DNA of 64,000 nt from Syntrophobacterales bacterium. Its GTDB lineage: Bacteria > Desulfobacterota > Desulfobaccia > Desulfobaccales > 0-14-0-80-60-11. Within the stretch, counting starts at the first letter, position 1. The number at the start of each line of letters is the position of its first letter. The DNA lies in the NCBI GenBank assembly GCA_023229795.1, contig JALNYP010000009.1:1-64000 (forward strand), in the 5' to 3' direction. Of the stretch, positions 23,660 through 31,737 are shown one piece after another. Made by a program: the position numbers and the translations under genes. A model generated the notes under the pieces. That model was not told the origin of the DNA. It saw nothing but the letters and a program-made list of their open reading frames with translations, and searched no databases.

Positions 23660-24469
23660 ATGATCGACGGACATACGAAAATTTTCGGCATTCTGGGGCG
23701 GCCGGTGACGCACTCCCTGAGCCCGGCCATGCACAACGCCGCCTTCCGGCACCTGGGGATCAACGCGGTCTATGTGGCTTTTCCGGTGACGGATTTGGCC
23801 CGGGCCGTGGCGGGCCTACGGGGCCTGGGGATCGGCGGGGTGAGCGTCACCATCCCTTTTAAGGAAGAGGTCATGCCGCTCCTGGATGAGATCGAGCCCC
23901 AGGCGGCTAAGATCGGGGCGGTGAACACCGTGGTCAACCGGGAGGGCCACCTTACCGGCTACAACACCGACTGGCTGGGGGCCATGACCGCGCTCACCGC
24001 GCAAACCAGCCTTGCCGGCGAGCACGTCCTCATCCTGGGGGCCGGCGGCGCCTCCCGGGCCATCGCCTTTGGGATCATCAAGGCCGGCGGCAGGGTCAGC
24101 CTGACCGACGTGGACCAGGCCCGGGCCGCGGCCCTGGCCAAAGACGTAGGGGCAGAGGCGATTTCTCAGGAGGCGCTGGCGCAGTGCGCCGCCGCCATCC
24201 TGGTGAACGCCAGCCCCGTAGGCATGACCCCGAACGTGGACGGCATCCCCATCAGCCCGGACTTGCTGGGGCGCTTTCGTCTGGTGATGGACATCGTCTA
24301 TCAACCGCTTACCACCCGCCTGCTCCGGGAAGCCGGGCAGCAGGGCGCGGCCACCATCGACGGCTTGCAGATGCTCATCCATCAAGCTACCGCCCAGTTC
24401 AAGCTGTGGACCGGCCAAGAGGCCCCGGCGGAGATCATGGCCGGGGCGGCTTGCGCGGCTTTGGGATAA
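23660..24469 (+). CDS. aroE: Shikimate dehydrogenase
   Basis: The 269-residue protein has the AroE landmarks: FGILGRPVTHSLSPAMHNAAF (substrate site), VTIPFKEEVMPL (catalytic Lys), GAVNTVVNREGHLTGYNTDW (Asn and Asp), and the NADP fold LILGAGGASRAIAFGI. It ends with the DGLQMLIHQATAQFKLWTG helix. It reduces 3-dehydroshikimate to shikimate. Its ATG is immediately preceded by a heptamer-repeat tract rather than a clear ribosome site, which is unusual. Confidence 0.94.
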   Translation: MIDGHTKIFGILGRPVTHSLSPAMHNAAFRHLGINAVYVAFPVTDLARAVAGLRGLGIGGVSVTIPFKEEVMPLLDEIEPQAAKIGAVNTVVNREGHLTGYNTDWLGAMTALTAQTSLAGEHVLILGAGGASRAIAFGIIKAGGRVSLTDVDQARAAALAKDVGAEAISQEALAQCAAAILVNASPVGMTPNVDGIPISPDLLGRFRLVMDIVYQPLTTRLLREAGQQGAATIDGLQMLIHQATAQFKLWTGQEAPAEIMAGAACAALG

Positions 24470-24545
24470 ATGTGGGGTGCCATTGCCCCCGTGACTTCTT
24501 GCTAACGCAATAACGATGGTGGGCCGTGCCACCCTACACAATTTG

Positions 24546-25823
24546 ATGATGAAGCCTGACCAGAAAGAGATTAAACCCCGAGGGCGGGTCGAAGCCTTCC
24601 TTACCCTGCCCGGCTCCAAGAGCTATACCCATCGGGCCCTGATGGCTGCCGCCTTGGCCGAGGGGACCAGTGGGTTGAGCAACGCCCTGGCCGCGGAAGA
24701 CACCGAACTCACCGCCCTGGCCCTGGAGCAGTTGGGCGCCCAAATTGTCTGGCAGGACTCCGGAATCCGGGTGACCGGGCGGGGCGGGCGCTGGCTGCCG
24801 GTGTCCGAGCCCCTCGACCTGGGGAATTCCGGCACCTCCATGCGCTTCCTCACCGCCCTGGTCGCCCTGGGTCAAGGTGAATATGTGCTGACCGGCACCG
24901 AGCGCCTCTGCCGGCGGCCCCTGGGCGAACTGCTGGCGGCTCTGGGGCAGGTGGGGGTGAAGGCCGCGTCGGTGCGGGGCGACGGCTGCCCGCCGGTGCG
25001 GGTGACCGGCGGCCTCACGGGCGGCAAGGCCACGCTCTCCGGGGCCATCAGCAGCCAGTACCTCTCGGCCCTTATGTTCATCGGGCCCCTGGCGCCGGCC
25101 GGCCTCGAGATCACCATCACCGGCGAGTTGGTATCCCGGCCTTACGTGGACCTGACTCTGGAGGTTTTGGAGGAGTTCGGCATCTCCTATTACCGGGAAG
25201 GCTATCGCTTTTTCCGGCTTCCGGGCGGGCAGTGCTACCTGCCCCAGGAGTATCAGATCGAGGCCGACGCCTCGAGCGCCTCGTATTTCTGGGCTGCCGC
25301 GGCCTTGACCGGCGGGCGGGTGACCATCAGCAACCTGAGCCTCGAATCCAGCCAGGGGGACGCGGCCTTTCCCGGGGTGCTGGCCCGCCTGGGCTGCACC
25401 GTCGAGTCCAGCCCCGCTGGCCTCACGGTGCAGGGCGGGCCGCTTCAGGGTATAGAAGTAGATATGGCCGCCATGCCGGACCTGGTCCCCACCCTGGCGG
25501 TCCTGGCGGCTTTTGCCCAAGGGGAGACCGTGATCACCGGGGTGGCCCACCTGCGCCATAAGGAGTCGGACCGCTTGGCTGCGGTGGCGACGGAACTGCA
25601 AAAATTGGGCATCGAGGCCCGGGAAACCGAGGACGGACTGATCATCCGGGGCGGCCAACCCCACGGGGCCGTGATTCACACCTATAACGACCACCGCATC
25701 GCCATGAGCTTCGCGGTAGCCGGCCTTAAAGCCCCGGGAGTGGTGATCGAAGACCCGGACTGCGTGGTGAAATCGTTTCCGGATTTTTGGCAATTTTTTG
25801 AAAAGTTTTATATAAAAGGCTAA
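24546..25823 (+). CDS. aroA: 3-phosphoshikimate 1-carboxyvinyltransferase (EPSP synthase)
   Basis: The protein is about 425 residues. It carries LPGSKSYTHRALMAAALAEG (phosphate and PEP binding), LGNSGTSMRFLTAL, the ISSQYLSALMF segment, the DLVPTLAVLA motif (catalytic Asp) and HLRHKESDRLAAVATEL, all typical of AroA. It makes 5-enolpyruvylshikimate 3-phosphate. A start at 24546 is chosen by homology; an in-frame GTG at 24516 would add ten residues that lie in a repeat-like spacer. No shikimate kinase or chorismate synthase gene is seen in this operon. It is followed by AT-rich foreign-looking DNA. Confidence 0.93.
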   Translation: MMKPDQKEIKPRGRVEAFLTLPGSKSYTHRALMAAALAEGTSGLSNALAAEDTELTALALEQLGAQIVWQDSGIRVTGRGGRWLPVSEPLDLGNSGTSMRFLTALVALGQGEYVLTGTERLCRRPLGELLAALGQVGVKAASVRGDGCPPVRVTGGLTGGKATLSGAISSQYLSALMFIGPLAPAGLEITITGELVSRPYVDLTLEVLEEFGISYYREGYRFFRLPGGQCYLPQEYQIEADASSASYFWAAAALTGGRVTISNLSLESSQGDAAFPGVLARLGCTVESSPAGLTVQGGPLQGIEVDMAAMPDLVPTLAVLAAFAQGETVITGVAHLRHKESDRLAAVATELQKLGIEARETEDGLIIRGGQPHGAVIHTYNDHRIAMSFAVAGLKAPGVVIEDPDCVVKSFPDFWQFFEKFYIKG

Positions 25824-25861
25824 AACCTACTTAAATCCTTCTGGATAGAGGATAAACCGCG

Positions 25862-27025
25862 ATGATCAAGCGAATGAGAATTCATAATTTTTTTAGCCTT
25901 AAAGATCTTACCCTTGATCTTGGTTTACGTAATGTTCTTGTGGGTCCTAATATGGCTGGCAAAAGTAATATTATTAGGGCATTAAAATTTTTAACGCTTA
26001 TTAGTACGACTGGTTTAACCGAAGCAATAACAAAAAGTGGAGGTTTTTCTGAAATATTGTGGAAGGGGACTGACGAAGGAAAAATATCTTTCTCTTTGAC
26101 CGGGGAATTTCTTTTTCCAAACGAGGAAAAACCTAGAACTTATGAATATGAGATTGCTTTGATCGGTAGCGCAAGCACTGCATCATTTGTCTTAGAAAAA
26201 GAAACGCTAAAACGTCTTGATGAGACCGGAGACTATATTCTTGCCGAATTTAGATCAGGACAAGGGAAAGGATTCCATCCTGATGGTTCGGTGGCCTTTG
26301 AGCAAAAAGAGCGAAGCGAAAAGTCATTTTTGGAGTATTCAGTTCCCGGTTGGGAAGGAATGGGTGCCAAGCAAGTATTTTCACGATGGCAATTTTTTCA
26401 TCTCCTTTCGCCAGCTATGCGGGAAGTAAATGTAATCAGTAAGCAATTTTTTTTAAATGAACACGGTAATAATTTAGCTTCTTGGCTTCATACATTACAG
26501 ACGACTTACCCGGACGAATTTAAACGTCTGTCTCAAGTAATCAAAGATGTAATGCCTGATATCATTGGTATATTTACCCCTCCTACGCAAATGGGGACAA
26601 CATTTGTACAGATAAAAGAGAAACATCTAAAGAGGTCAGTGAACATATGGAGCATTTCCGACGGTGCCTTGCACTTTTTGGCACTTCTCTCTTTAATTTT
26701 TGCCCCGGAAGAATTAGGGGCTCCACTCTTCTGCGTTGAAGAACCAGAGACACACTTACACCCTCAATTAATCGACTCCTTGGTAGAAATATTGTTACAA
26801 AGACAACAAGAATTAGGCGTACGAGCTGCCCAGATTGTTGTGACCACACATCACCCTTATCTCATTGATAAGTTATCACTTGAAGATTTAATCGCAGTTT
26901 ATAAAAAGGATGGAGCCACTAAATGTATTAGATGCGCTGATAAAAAAGATTTAAAAATACTCCTACAGCAAGGAGACCTATCTCTAAGTGATTTTTGGTA
27001 TTCTGGTGCCCTGGGAGAGGAGTAA
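25862..27025 (+). CDS. AAA ATPase of the OLD/AAA_21 type
   Basis: A 387-residue ATPase with Walker A GPNMAGKS (28-35), an SMC/ABC-like ISDGALHFLALLSLIF signature helix, Walker B LFCVEEPETHLHP and a late VTTHHPYLID switch (His). This is the pattern of OLD-type and AAA_21 proteins. Its codon use is clearly AT-rich (many AAA, ATT, TTA) whereas both flanks are GC-rich, a sign of horizontal transfer. It overlaps the next gene by one base (TAATG), so the pair is co-translated. Its partner resembles DUF4276/TOPRIM proteins, so a two-gene anti-phage system (compare PARIS: an AAA ATPase with a TOPRIM effector) is the best guess. Not shown. Confidence 0.75.
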   Translation: MIKRMRIHNFFSLKDLTLDLGLRNVLVGPNMAGKSNIIRALKFLTLISTTGLTEAITKSGGFSEILWKGTDEGKISFSLTGEFLFPNEEKPRTYEYEIALIGSASTASFVLEKETLKRLDETGDYILAEFRSGQGKGFHPDGSVAFEQKERSEKSFLEYSVPGWEGMGAKQVFSRWQFFHLLSPAMREVNVISKQFFLNEHGNNLASWLHTLQTTYPDEFKRLSQVIKDVMPDIIGIFTPPTQMGTTFVQIKEKHLKRSVNIWSISDGALHFLALLSLIFAPEELGAPLFCVEEPETHLHPQLIDSLVEILLQRQQELGVRAAQIVVTTHHPYLIDKLSLEDLIAVYKKDGATKCIRCADKKDLKILLQQGDLSLSDFWYSGALGEE

Positions 27026-27579
27026 TGTTAAAGATTGGAATAGTTGCTGAAGGGCTACCAAATTCCGATGTACAAATTATCTCAGAATTAGTGAAAAAGA
27101 TTTTATCCACAGATCCTTCATTTATACAACGTTCAGGAGGTAATAGACCTAATGTAATCAAGAAATATCGTGGATGGTTAGAGGATTTTAGAAATAGAAA
27201 TGTAGATAAAGCATTAATTATTATAGATCAAGATATGTCTTGTGTAAGGGCGCTTGTGGAGAAATTGAAGGGGAGAATAGCAGATAGGCAATATAGATTT
27301 CCAGTAAAATTCCATGTAATAGAAAGAGAGATAGAGACATGGCTTTTGGCGGATGAAAGGGCTCTTTCGAAGGTGGCAGGCAAAAATATCCATAGAGTAA
27401 ACGAAACCCTTGAGGATATATTACAACCAAAGGAGAAATTAATAGAACTCTTATTTCGAGTCGGGGTTAATTGTACCGCGGAAACAAAACGGAGAATTGC
27501 CGCGGAATCAGATATTGAGCGCATTGCTTACCGTTGTCCGGGCTTTAGGCGTTTCAGACAGTCAGTCCTCGATTGTTGA
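27025..27579 (+). CDS. DUF4276-like/TOPRIM-fold protein, partner of the ATPase
   Basis: The 184-residue protein begins at ATG 27025, overlapping the ATPase stop. It has the features of DUF4276 proteins: an early acidic GIVAEG segment (E9), a strand ending in IIIDQD (D68 and D70) and the hallmark VIEREIETWLLADERAL. Glu, then D-x-D is the metal-binding order of TOPRIM nucleases. Its base composition is AT-rich like the ATPase. As second gene it is the likely effector, activated or held in check by the ATPase. The MFS gene that follows is GC-rich again, so the insert seems to end near 27590. Confidence 0.7.
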   Translation: MLKIGIVAEGLPNSDVQIISELVKKILSTDPSFIQRSGGNRPNVIKKYRGWLEDFRNRNVDKALIIIDQDMSCVRALVEKLKGRIADRQYRFPVKFHVIEREIETWLLADERALSKVAGKNIHRVNETLEDILQPKEKLIELLFRVGVNCTAETKRRIAAESDIERIAYRCPGFRRFRQSVLDC

Positions 27580-27598
27580 TTACGCTCTTCGTTGACAA

Positions 27599-28855
27599 AT
27601 GTCCCTATCCCTTTCCACCCGAGCCCTGCTCATCCTGGCGTCGCTGAACCTCCTGGACTACATGGACCGGTACCTGGTAGCCTCTTTGGGCAGCCTGGTG
27701 AAGGCCGACCTGCATTTAAGCGATGCGGCCTTCGGGTTCTTGGGGACCGCCTTTTTTCTGGTCTATTTTCTGACTTCGCCGGTATTCGGCCACCTGGGGG
27801 ACCGCTGGGGCCGCCTGCGTCTCATGGCTTGGGGGGCGGCGCTGTGGAGCCTGGCCACCAGCCTGACCTTCTGGGTGCCTTCCTATCTCTTCCTGGTGGC
27901 GGCCCGGGGACTGGTGGGGGTGGGAGAAGCCTCCTTCGGCACCCTGGCGCCGGCGTACCTGTCCGACATCCTGCCCCTGGGGCGCCGGGCCCGGGCCCTG
28001 GGCCTGTTCTACCTGGCCCTGCCGATAGGCTCCGCGTTGGCCTACCTGGTGGGGGGGCTGGTGGGCAGCCATTGGGGCTGGCGGCCGGCCTTTCTCTTGG
28101 CGGGCCTGCCGGGTCTGGCCATGGCCGGGTTGATCTACCGCCTCAGCGAGGTCCGGGCCAAGACTCCAACTAAGGTGCAGCCGGCGCCGCCGGTGACGCG
28201 GTCACCCCTGGCCACGTACTGGCGGCTGTTTAAGATTCCCACCATGTGGCGGGTCAACCTGGGTTACGGCATGGTGACCTTTGCCTTGGGCGGCCTGGCT
28301 TTCTGGATGCCCCACTACCTGGAAGTTTCCAAAGGGCTCAGCCTGTCCCAGGCCAACCTGCTGCTGTTCGGCTCGGTGACGGTGGCCGGGGGCCTGGGGA
28401 CCCTGACCGGGGGGATTCTGGGAGACCGCCTACTCCGCTACACCCTGGGGGCGCCCTTGTGGGTCAGCGCGGTGGGAGTGGTCCTGGCCCTGCCCCTGGC
28501 GGCCCTGGCCATTTTCTCCGGCAACCCCGCGCTCTATGTCCCGGGCCTGGCCGGGGCCATCTTCTTCCTGTTCCTTAACCCGGGAGTGCTCACTGCGGTA
28601 GTGGTAAGCATTGCCGGCCCCTACCGCCGGGCCCAGGCCGTGGCCCTGAACATCGTGGTCATTCACCTGGTGGGGGACGTGCCTTCGCCCTTTCTCATCG
28701 GCTGGATTTCGGACCTTTACAGTCTCAAGCTGGGGGTCTCCCTCACCCTGGCGGCCCTGGCCGCCGGCGCGGTGTTGATCTTCCTGGCGCTGCCCCACCT
28801 GGCGGCTGATCTGGCCGCGGCCGGAGAGATCGAGCCCCAGGAAGAAAAGGTTTAG
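27599..28855 (+). CDS. MFS transporter (Spinster-like)
   Basis: A 418-residue integral membrane protein with about 12 hydrophobic helices and the MFS hallmark between helices 2 and 3 (GHLGDRWGRLRLMAWG). The GVGEASFGTLAPAYLSDILP segment and the LDYMDRYLV start resemble Spinster-type transporters of sphingolipids or organic anions, but the bacterial substrates are unknown. The start is 20 bp after the AT-rich insert. The family assignment is fairly sure, the substrate is not. Confidence 0.85.
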   Translation: MSLSLSTRALLILASLNLLDYMDRYLVASLGSLVKADLHLSDAAFGFLGTAFFLVYFLTSPVFGHLGDRWGRLRLMAWGAALWSLATSLTFWVPSYLFLVAARGLVGVGEASFGTLAPAYLSDILPLGRRARALGLFYLALPIGSALAYLVGGLVGSHWGWRPAFLLAGLPGLAMAGLIYRLSEVRAKTPTKVQPAPPVTRSPLATYWRLFKIPTMWRVNLGYGMVTFALGGLAFWMPHYLEVSKGLSLSQANLLLFGSVTVAGGLGTLTGGILGDRLLRYTLGAPLWVSAVGVVLALPLAALAIFSGNPALYVPGLAGAIFFLFLNPGVLTAVVVSIAGPYRRAQAVALNIVVIHLVGDVPSPFLIGWISDLYSLKLGVSLTLAALAAGAVLIFLALPHLAADLAAAGEIEPQEEKV

Positions 28856-29053
28856 GTCCAAGGAAGTTCGCTAAAGCTGCCTATAGTGGGTCACCCCGCT
28901 CTCATTTGAATGTCGCGGTAAAAATGCCCGAAGAAATTTATCCGGCCTAACCGCCGATTACTATAAGATAGAAAAGATATATTAATACAGTCACTTAAAG
29001 TATAGGCGCCAGGGTCGGTAGGCCTGCGCTAGGGCACCGGCACCATTTTACCA

Positions 29054-29082
29054 TTGACGGGAAAGGATCAGATTGTTATAAA
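29054..29082 (+). promoter_or_regulatory. Promoter of the initiator tRNA
   Basis: TTGACG and TATAAA are separated by 17 bp and end 21 bp before the tRNA. The spacer from the MFS gene to here (28856-29053) shows no other signal. Confidence 0.7.
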
Positions 29083-29103
29083 TATAGATGCGATCGTCAA
29101 TGA

Positions 29104-29180
<77 letters not shown>

Positions 29181-29186
29181 CTTTAA

Positions 29187-29225
29187 TCAAGGGGTTAGCT
29201 GAAAAGCTAACCCCTTGAGCTTTTT
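29187..29225 (+). terminator. Terminator after tRNA-fMet
   Basis: A perfect stem AAGGGGTTAGCT/AGCTAACCCCTT with a GAAA tetraloop begins 7 bp after the tRNA; TTTTT follows shortly (29221-29225). Confidence 0.9.
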
Positions 29226-29299
29226 CAGGCCCCACATATCCGCAGGGTTTATCCTCTTATATCAATTAATTACCTATATTGGCCTCATAATCAGCGGCA

Positions 29300-30610
29300 T
29301 TATTCCGAAGGCAAAATGTCGGCATAGATCTCCACTGCATGTTTCACTGTTACCCGCATCCCGGCCTGGGACAGCATGTCGGTGATTTGCAGCATGCAGG
29401 CTGGGCAGCCCGTTGCCACCAGGCGCGCCCGGGATTTGGCGATGTTGTCCCGTTTGCGTTGGCCGATGGCCACCGAGGTCTCATAGTGCTGAAGATTGAA
29501 ACTGCCGCCGCAGCCGCAACACCAATCGGACTCGGGCATCTCCGTCAGGACATAGCCGGGATTGGCCTGAATGAGAGCCCGGGGCTGGGCCGCCACCCCC
29601 AGGGATTTTTTCAGGTGGCAGGGGTCGTGATAGGTGACCGTGATTCTCCCGTCCTCAGGACCTGAGACCGCAGGCGTGACCCCCACCTTATCCACCAAAA
29701 ACTGGCTGATATCGAGGGTCCGGGCCGCCAGGGCGGCGGCCCGTTGCTGTTCTTCCGGAGCGGCATCCTGCATCATGAGCGGCCAGAGCTTTTTGATGGT
29801 GGAACTGCAGGTGGCGCAGGCCGTGACCAGATAGTCATAGGGCGCGGCGGGATCATCCAGAAGTTTCAGGTTGAGGCGCACCAGTTCCTGGAAGGTTTGG
29901 GTGTCGCCGCTGGACAGCGCCGGGATGCCGCAGCAGCCCTGGCCGGCGGGGAGATAGACGCCGACGCCGTGGTGGTCCAAGGCCTTAAGCGTGGCCTCGC
30001 CCACTTGGGGAAAGATCTTGTCGATGAGACAGCCCACGAAGAAGGCCACCTTGAGATTTGAGGCTCCGGGGGCCGTGTCCAGCCGGGGGACCTGAAGGTG
30101 CCAGGGCACGGGGGCCAGGGGTCTAAAGTGGCGATTGGCCAGGAGCGGCGACATGAAGCGGGCGCATGAGGACCCCAGGAGGTCGTCCACCGGTCGGATG
30201 AAAATCCCCTGGAATTTGGCGCCCCAGGCCAGGATGCGGTTAAACCAGTCCGGCTTGCTGAGCAGGCCCCCGAAAATGGCTTTCTTCAGGGGGGAGAGCC
30301 CCATGTAGCCGGCCAGGATGGCCCGGGCCTGGATAAAGATATCCAGAACTTTGACGCCGCTGGGACAGTTGGCGGCACAGGAGCCACACAACAGGCAGCG
30401 GTTCAGATGGTCCTGGACCCCCTGGGGGTTTTTGAGGATTTCCTGGGCCAGGCCGTCCAGAAGGGCCAGCTTGCCCCGGGCTACGTCGGCCTCCCGTCCG
30501 GTTTCGGCAAACAAGGGGCAGACCGCCTGGCACAGGCCGCAACGCATGCAGGTGACCAGTTGGTCTTCCAACTGCTTCATGAGACGGGCCAGCTCATTGA
30601 GGCTGGACAT
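29300..30610 (-). CDS. glcF: Glycolate/lactate oxidase Fe-S subunit (GlcF/LldE type)
   Basis: The 436-residue protein has an N-terminal ferredoxin pair (CMRCGLCQAVCP and CLLCGSCAANCP) and two C-terminal CCG domains: GCLIDK...CCGIPAL...CATCSS, and HDPCHLKK...CCGCGGSF...CPACMLQ. This is the GlcF arrangement, passing electrons from a flavoprotein to the membrane. The FAD subunits that should precede it are missing: only a short decayed C-terminal piece lies upstream. So it is either an orphan that pairs with another oxidase or part of a decaying operon. Confidence 0.85.
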   Translation of the reverse strand: MSSLNELARLMKQLEDQLVTCMRCGLCQAVCPLFAETGREADVARGKLALLDGLAQEILKNPQGVQDHLNRCLLCGSCAANCPSGVKVLDIFIQARAILAGYMGLSPLKKAIFGGLLSKPDWFNRILAWGAKFQGIFIRPVDDLLGSSCARFMSPLLANRHFRPLAPVPWHLQVPRLDTAPGASNLKVAFFVGCLIDKIFPQVGEATLKALDHHGVGVYLPAGQGCCGIPALSSGDTQTFQELVRLNLKLLDDPAAPYDYLVTACATCSSTIKKLWPLMMQDAAPEEQQRAAALAARTLDISQFLVDKVGVTPAVSGPEDGRITVTYHDPCHLKKSLGVAAQPRALIQANPGYVLTEMPESDWCCGCGGSFNLQHYETSVAIGQRKRDNIAKSRARLVATGCPACMLQITDMLSQAGMRVTVKHAVEIYADILPSE

Positions 30611-30612
30611 GG

Positions 30613-30948
30613 CTAGGTTCCTATTCCCTTCCCGGGGTTGAGGATGTTCTTGGGGTCCAGGGCCGCTTTAAAGAAGACGTCCACCGCGGCCTCCACCGGC
30701 GCCAGGCTTAAAACTAGGGGGCCACAGACCGACTGAATCTCTTTAAGGATAAGGCCGAGGCTGTCCAGGCGGTGATCGCCGAGATCACCGAAATGAATCT
30801 TACCATAAAACAAGGGGGCAAATCCATGGCCGCCTCTGGCTGGGATGGCCAGGACGAGGCCAAGTCCATCGCCGTGACCCCCGCGGCCACCGGCATGGTT
30901 TGGTTTTGGTTGCGGAGACCAGGCAGGGACGAGAAAATCATTGACACC
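30613..30948 (-). pseudogene. Decayed FAD-linked oxidase subunit (GlcE/GlcD C-terminus)
   Basis: One frame running into the glcF start reads as the end of a glycolate/lactate oxidase FAD subunit. It finishes FKAALDPKNILNPGKG, the family's near-universal C-terminus, and has upstream LSLAPVEAAVDV, as in GlcE. The segment between VDV and FKAALDP is too short (the conserved WG and loop are missing), and no acceptable start or FAD domain is present. The left boundary is the trpG/pab promoter. It is best read as a truncated remnant of the partner of glcF. Confidence 0.55.
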
Positions 30949-30969
30949 CTCTCCAGATCGAAATATATA
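30941..30969 (+). promoter_or_regulatory. Promoter of the pab operon
   Basis: TTGACA (30941-30946), 17 bp, then TATATA (30964-30969): nearly consensus sigma-70. It overlaps the upstream end of the decayed oxidase gene. The leader to the first gene is about 65 nt and contains a terminator-like hairpin. Confidence 0.75.
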
Positions 30970-30993
30970 AACGATAGAGTTATGTCAGGCTGG

Positions 30994-31027
30994 AGCCACC
31001 CAGACTCATCCGGGCGGCTTTTTTTAT
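30994..31027 (+). terminator. Leader terminator/attenuator hairpin before pabA
   Basis: AGCCACCC and GGGCGGCT form an 8-bp stem with one mismatch and are followed by T-runs (TTTTTTTATTTT). It sits between the strong promoter and pabA. A 42-nt frame MSGW.. runs through it. Whether it is regulated is unclear. Confidence 0.6.
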
Positions 31028-31042
31028 TTTGGGGGGCGGTTG

Positions 31043-31633
31043 ATGCGGCTGGTGATGATCGACAATTACGACTCCTTTACCTATAACCTGGTGCAGCTCT
31101 TCTATGAGTTTGAGCTGGAAGTCCTGGTTTATCGCCATGACGAGATTGATCTTCAGGGAATGGCGGAGCTCAAACCCGACTGCCTCTGCATCTCGCCGGG
31201 CCCCAAGGCCCCGGACCAGGCGGGCATCAGCAAGGCGGCCATCGCGCATTTCTACCCGCATATGCCTATCCTGGGGGTGTGCCTGGGACACCAGGCCCTC
31301 AATGAGGTTTTTGGCGGGACCACCATCAAGGCCCCCGTTCCGGTACACGGCAAGCGCCAGCCGGTGTTTCATGAGGGCCGGGGCCTCTTCCGGGGTCTGC
31401 CGTCGCCGTTTATGGCCGCACGCTACCATTCCCTCATGGCCGTGCCCAACTCTCCGGAACTGGAGGTCACGGCCCGGACTGCGGATGGGGTCATCATGGG
31501 CTTGCAACACCGGCATTTTCCCCTGCACGGGGTCCAGTTCCACCCGGAATCCTTTCTTACCAGTCACGGCCACGCCCTGGCGGCGAATTTTTTGGAATTG
31601 GGGAAGGTATGGGGGAGGAGATGCAAGTTTTAG
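31043..31633 (+). CDS. pabA: Aminodeoxychorismate/anthranilate synthase glutamine amidotransferase
   Basis: The 196-residue class I amidotransferase has MIDNYDSFTYNLVQ at its start, the nucleophile motif GVCLGHQ (Cys), and the His-Glu pair in FHPESFLT. It supplies ammonia from glutamine to a chorismate-using partner. The following gene carries the PabB-type Lys motif, so PabA is the better name, although such subunits often serve TrpE as well. The ATG at 31043 is preceded by GGGGGG; a TTG three bases before is possible. Confidence 0.85.
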   Translation: MRLVMIDNYDSFTYNLVQLFYEFELEVLVYRHDEIDLQGMAELKPDCLCISPGPKAPDQAGISKAAIAHFYPHMPILGVCLGHQALNEVFGGTTIKAPVPVHGKRQPVFHEGRGLFRGLPSPFMAARYHSLMAVPNSPELEVTARTADGVIMGLQHRHFPLHGVQFHPESFLTSHGHALAANFLELGKVWGRRCKF

Positions 31634-31737
31634 CTGGCGCGTGCTTTCGCCTGCGGCTACCAAGAAAAGTACCGAGGTTAGGACTGGTGCGTCCTACGCA
31701 CCGTTAATCCAAAAAATTCTCTGCCCATAGGGATTGC

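Noticed and set aside
19636..25793. Minus-strand frames up to 499 residues opposite the aro genes
   Set aside because: Same reasoning: antisense shadows with no domain pattern, while the aro genes are certain.
30894..31086. Trp leader peptide with MVWFW
   Set aside because: The frame has no stop before pabA and starts upstream of the likely promoter, and the operon makes 4-aminobenzoate, not tryptophan.
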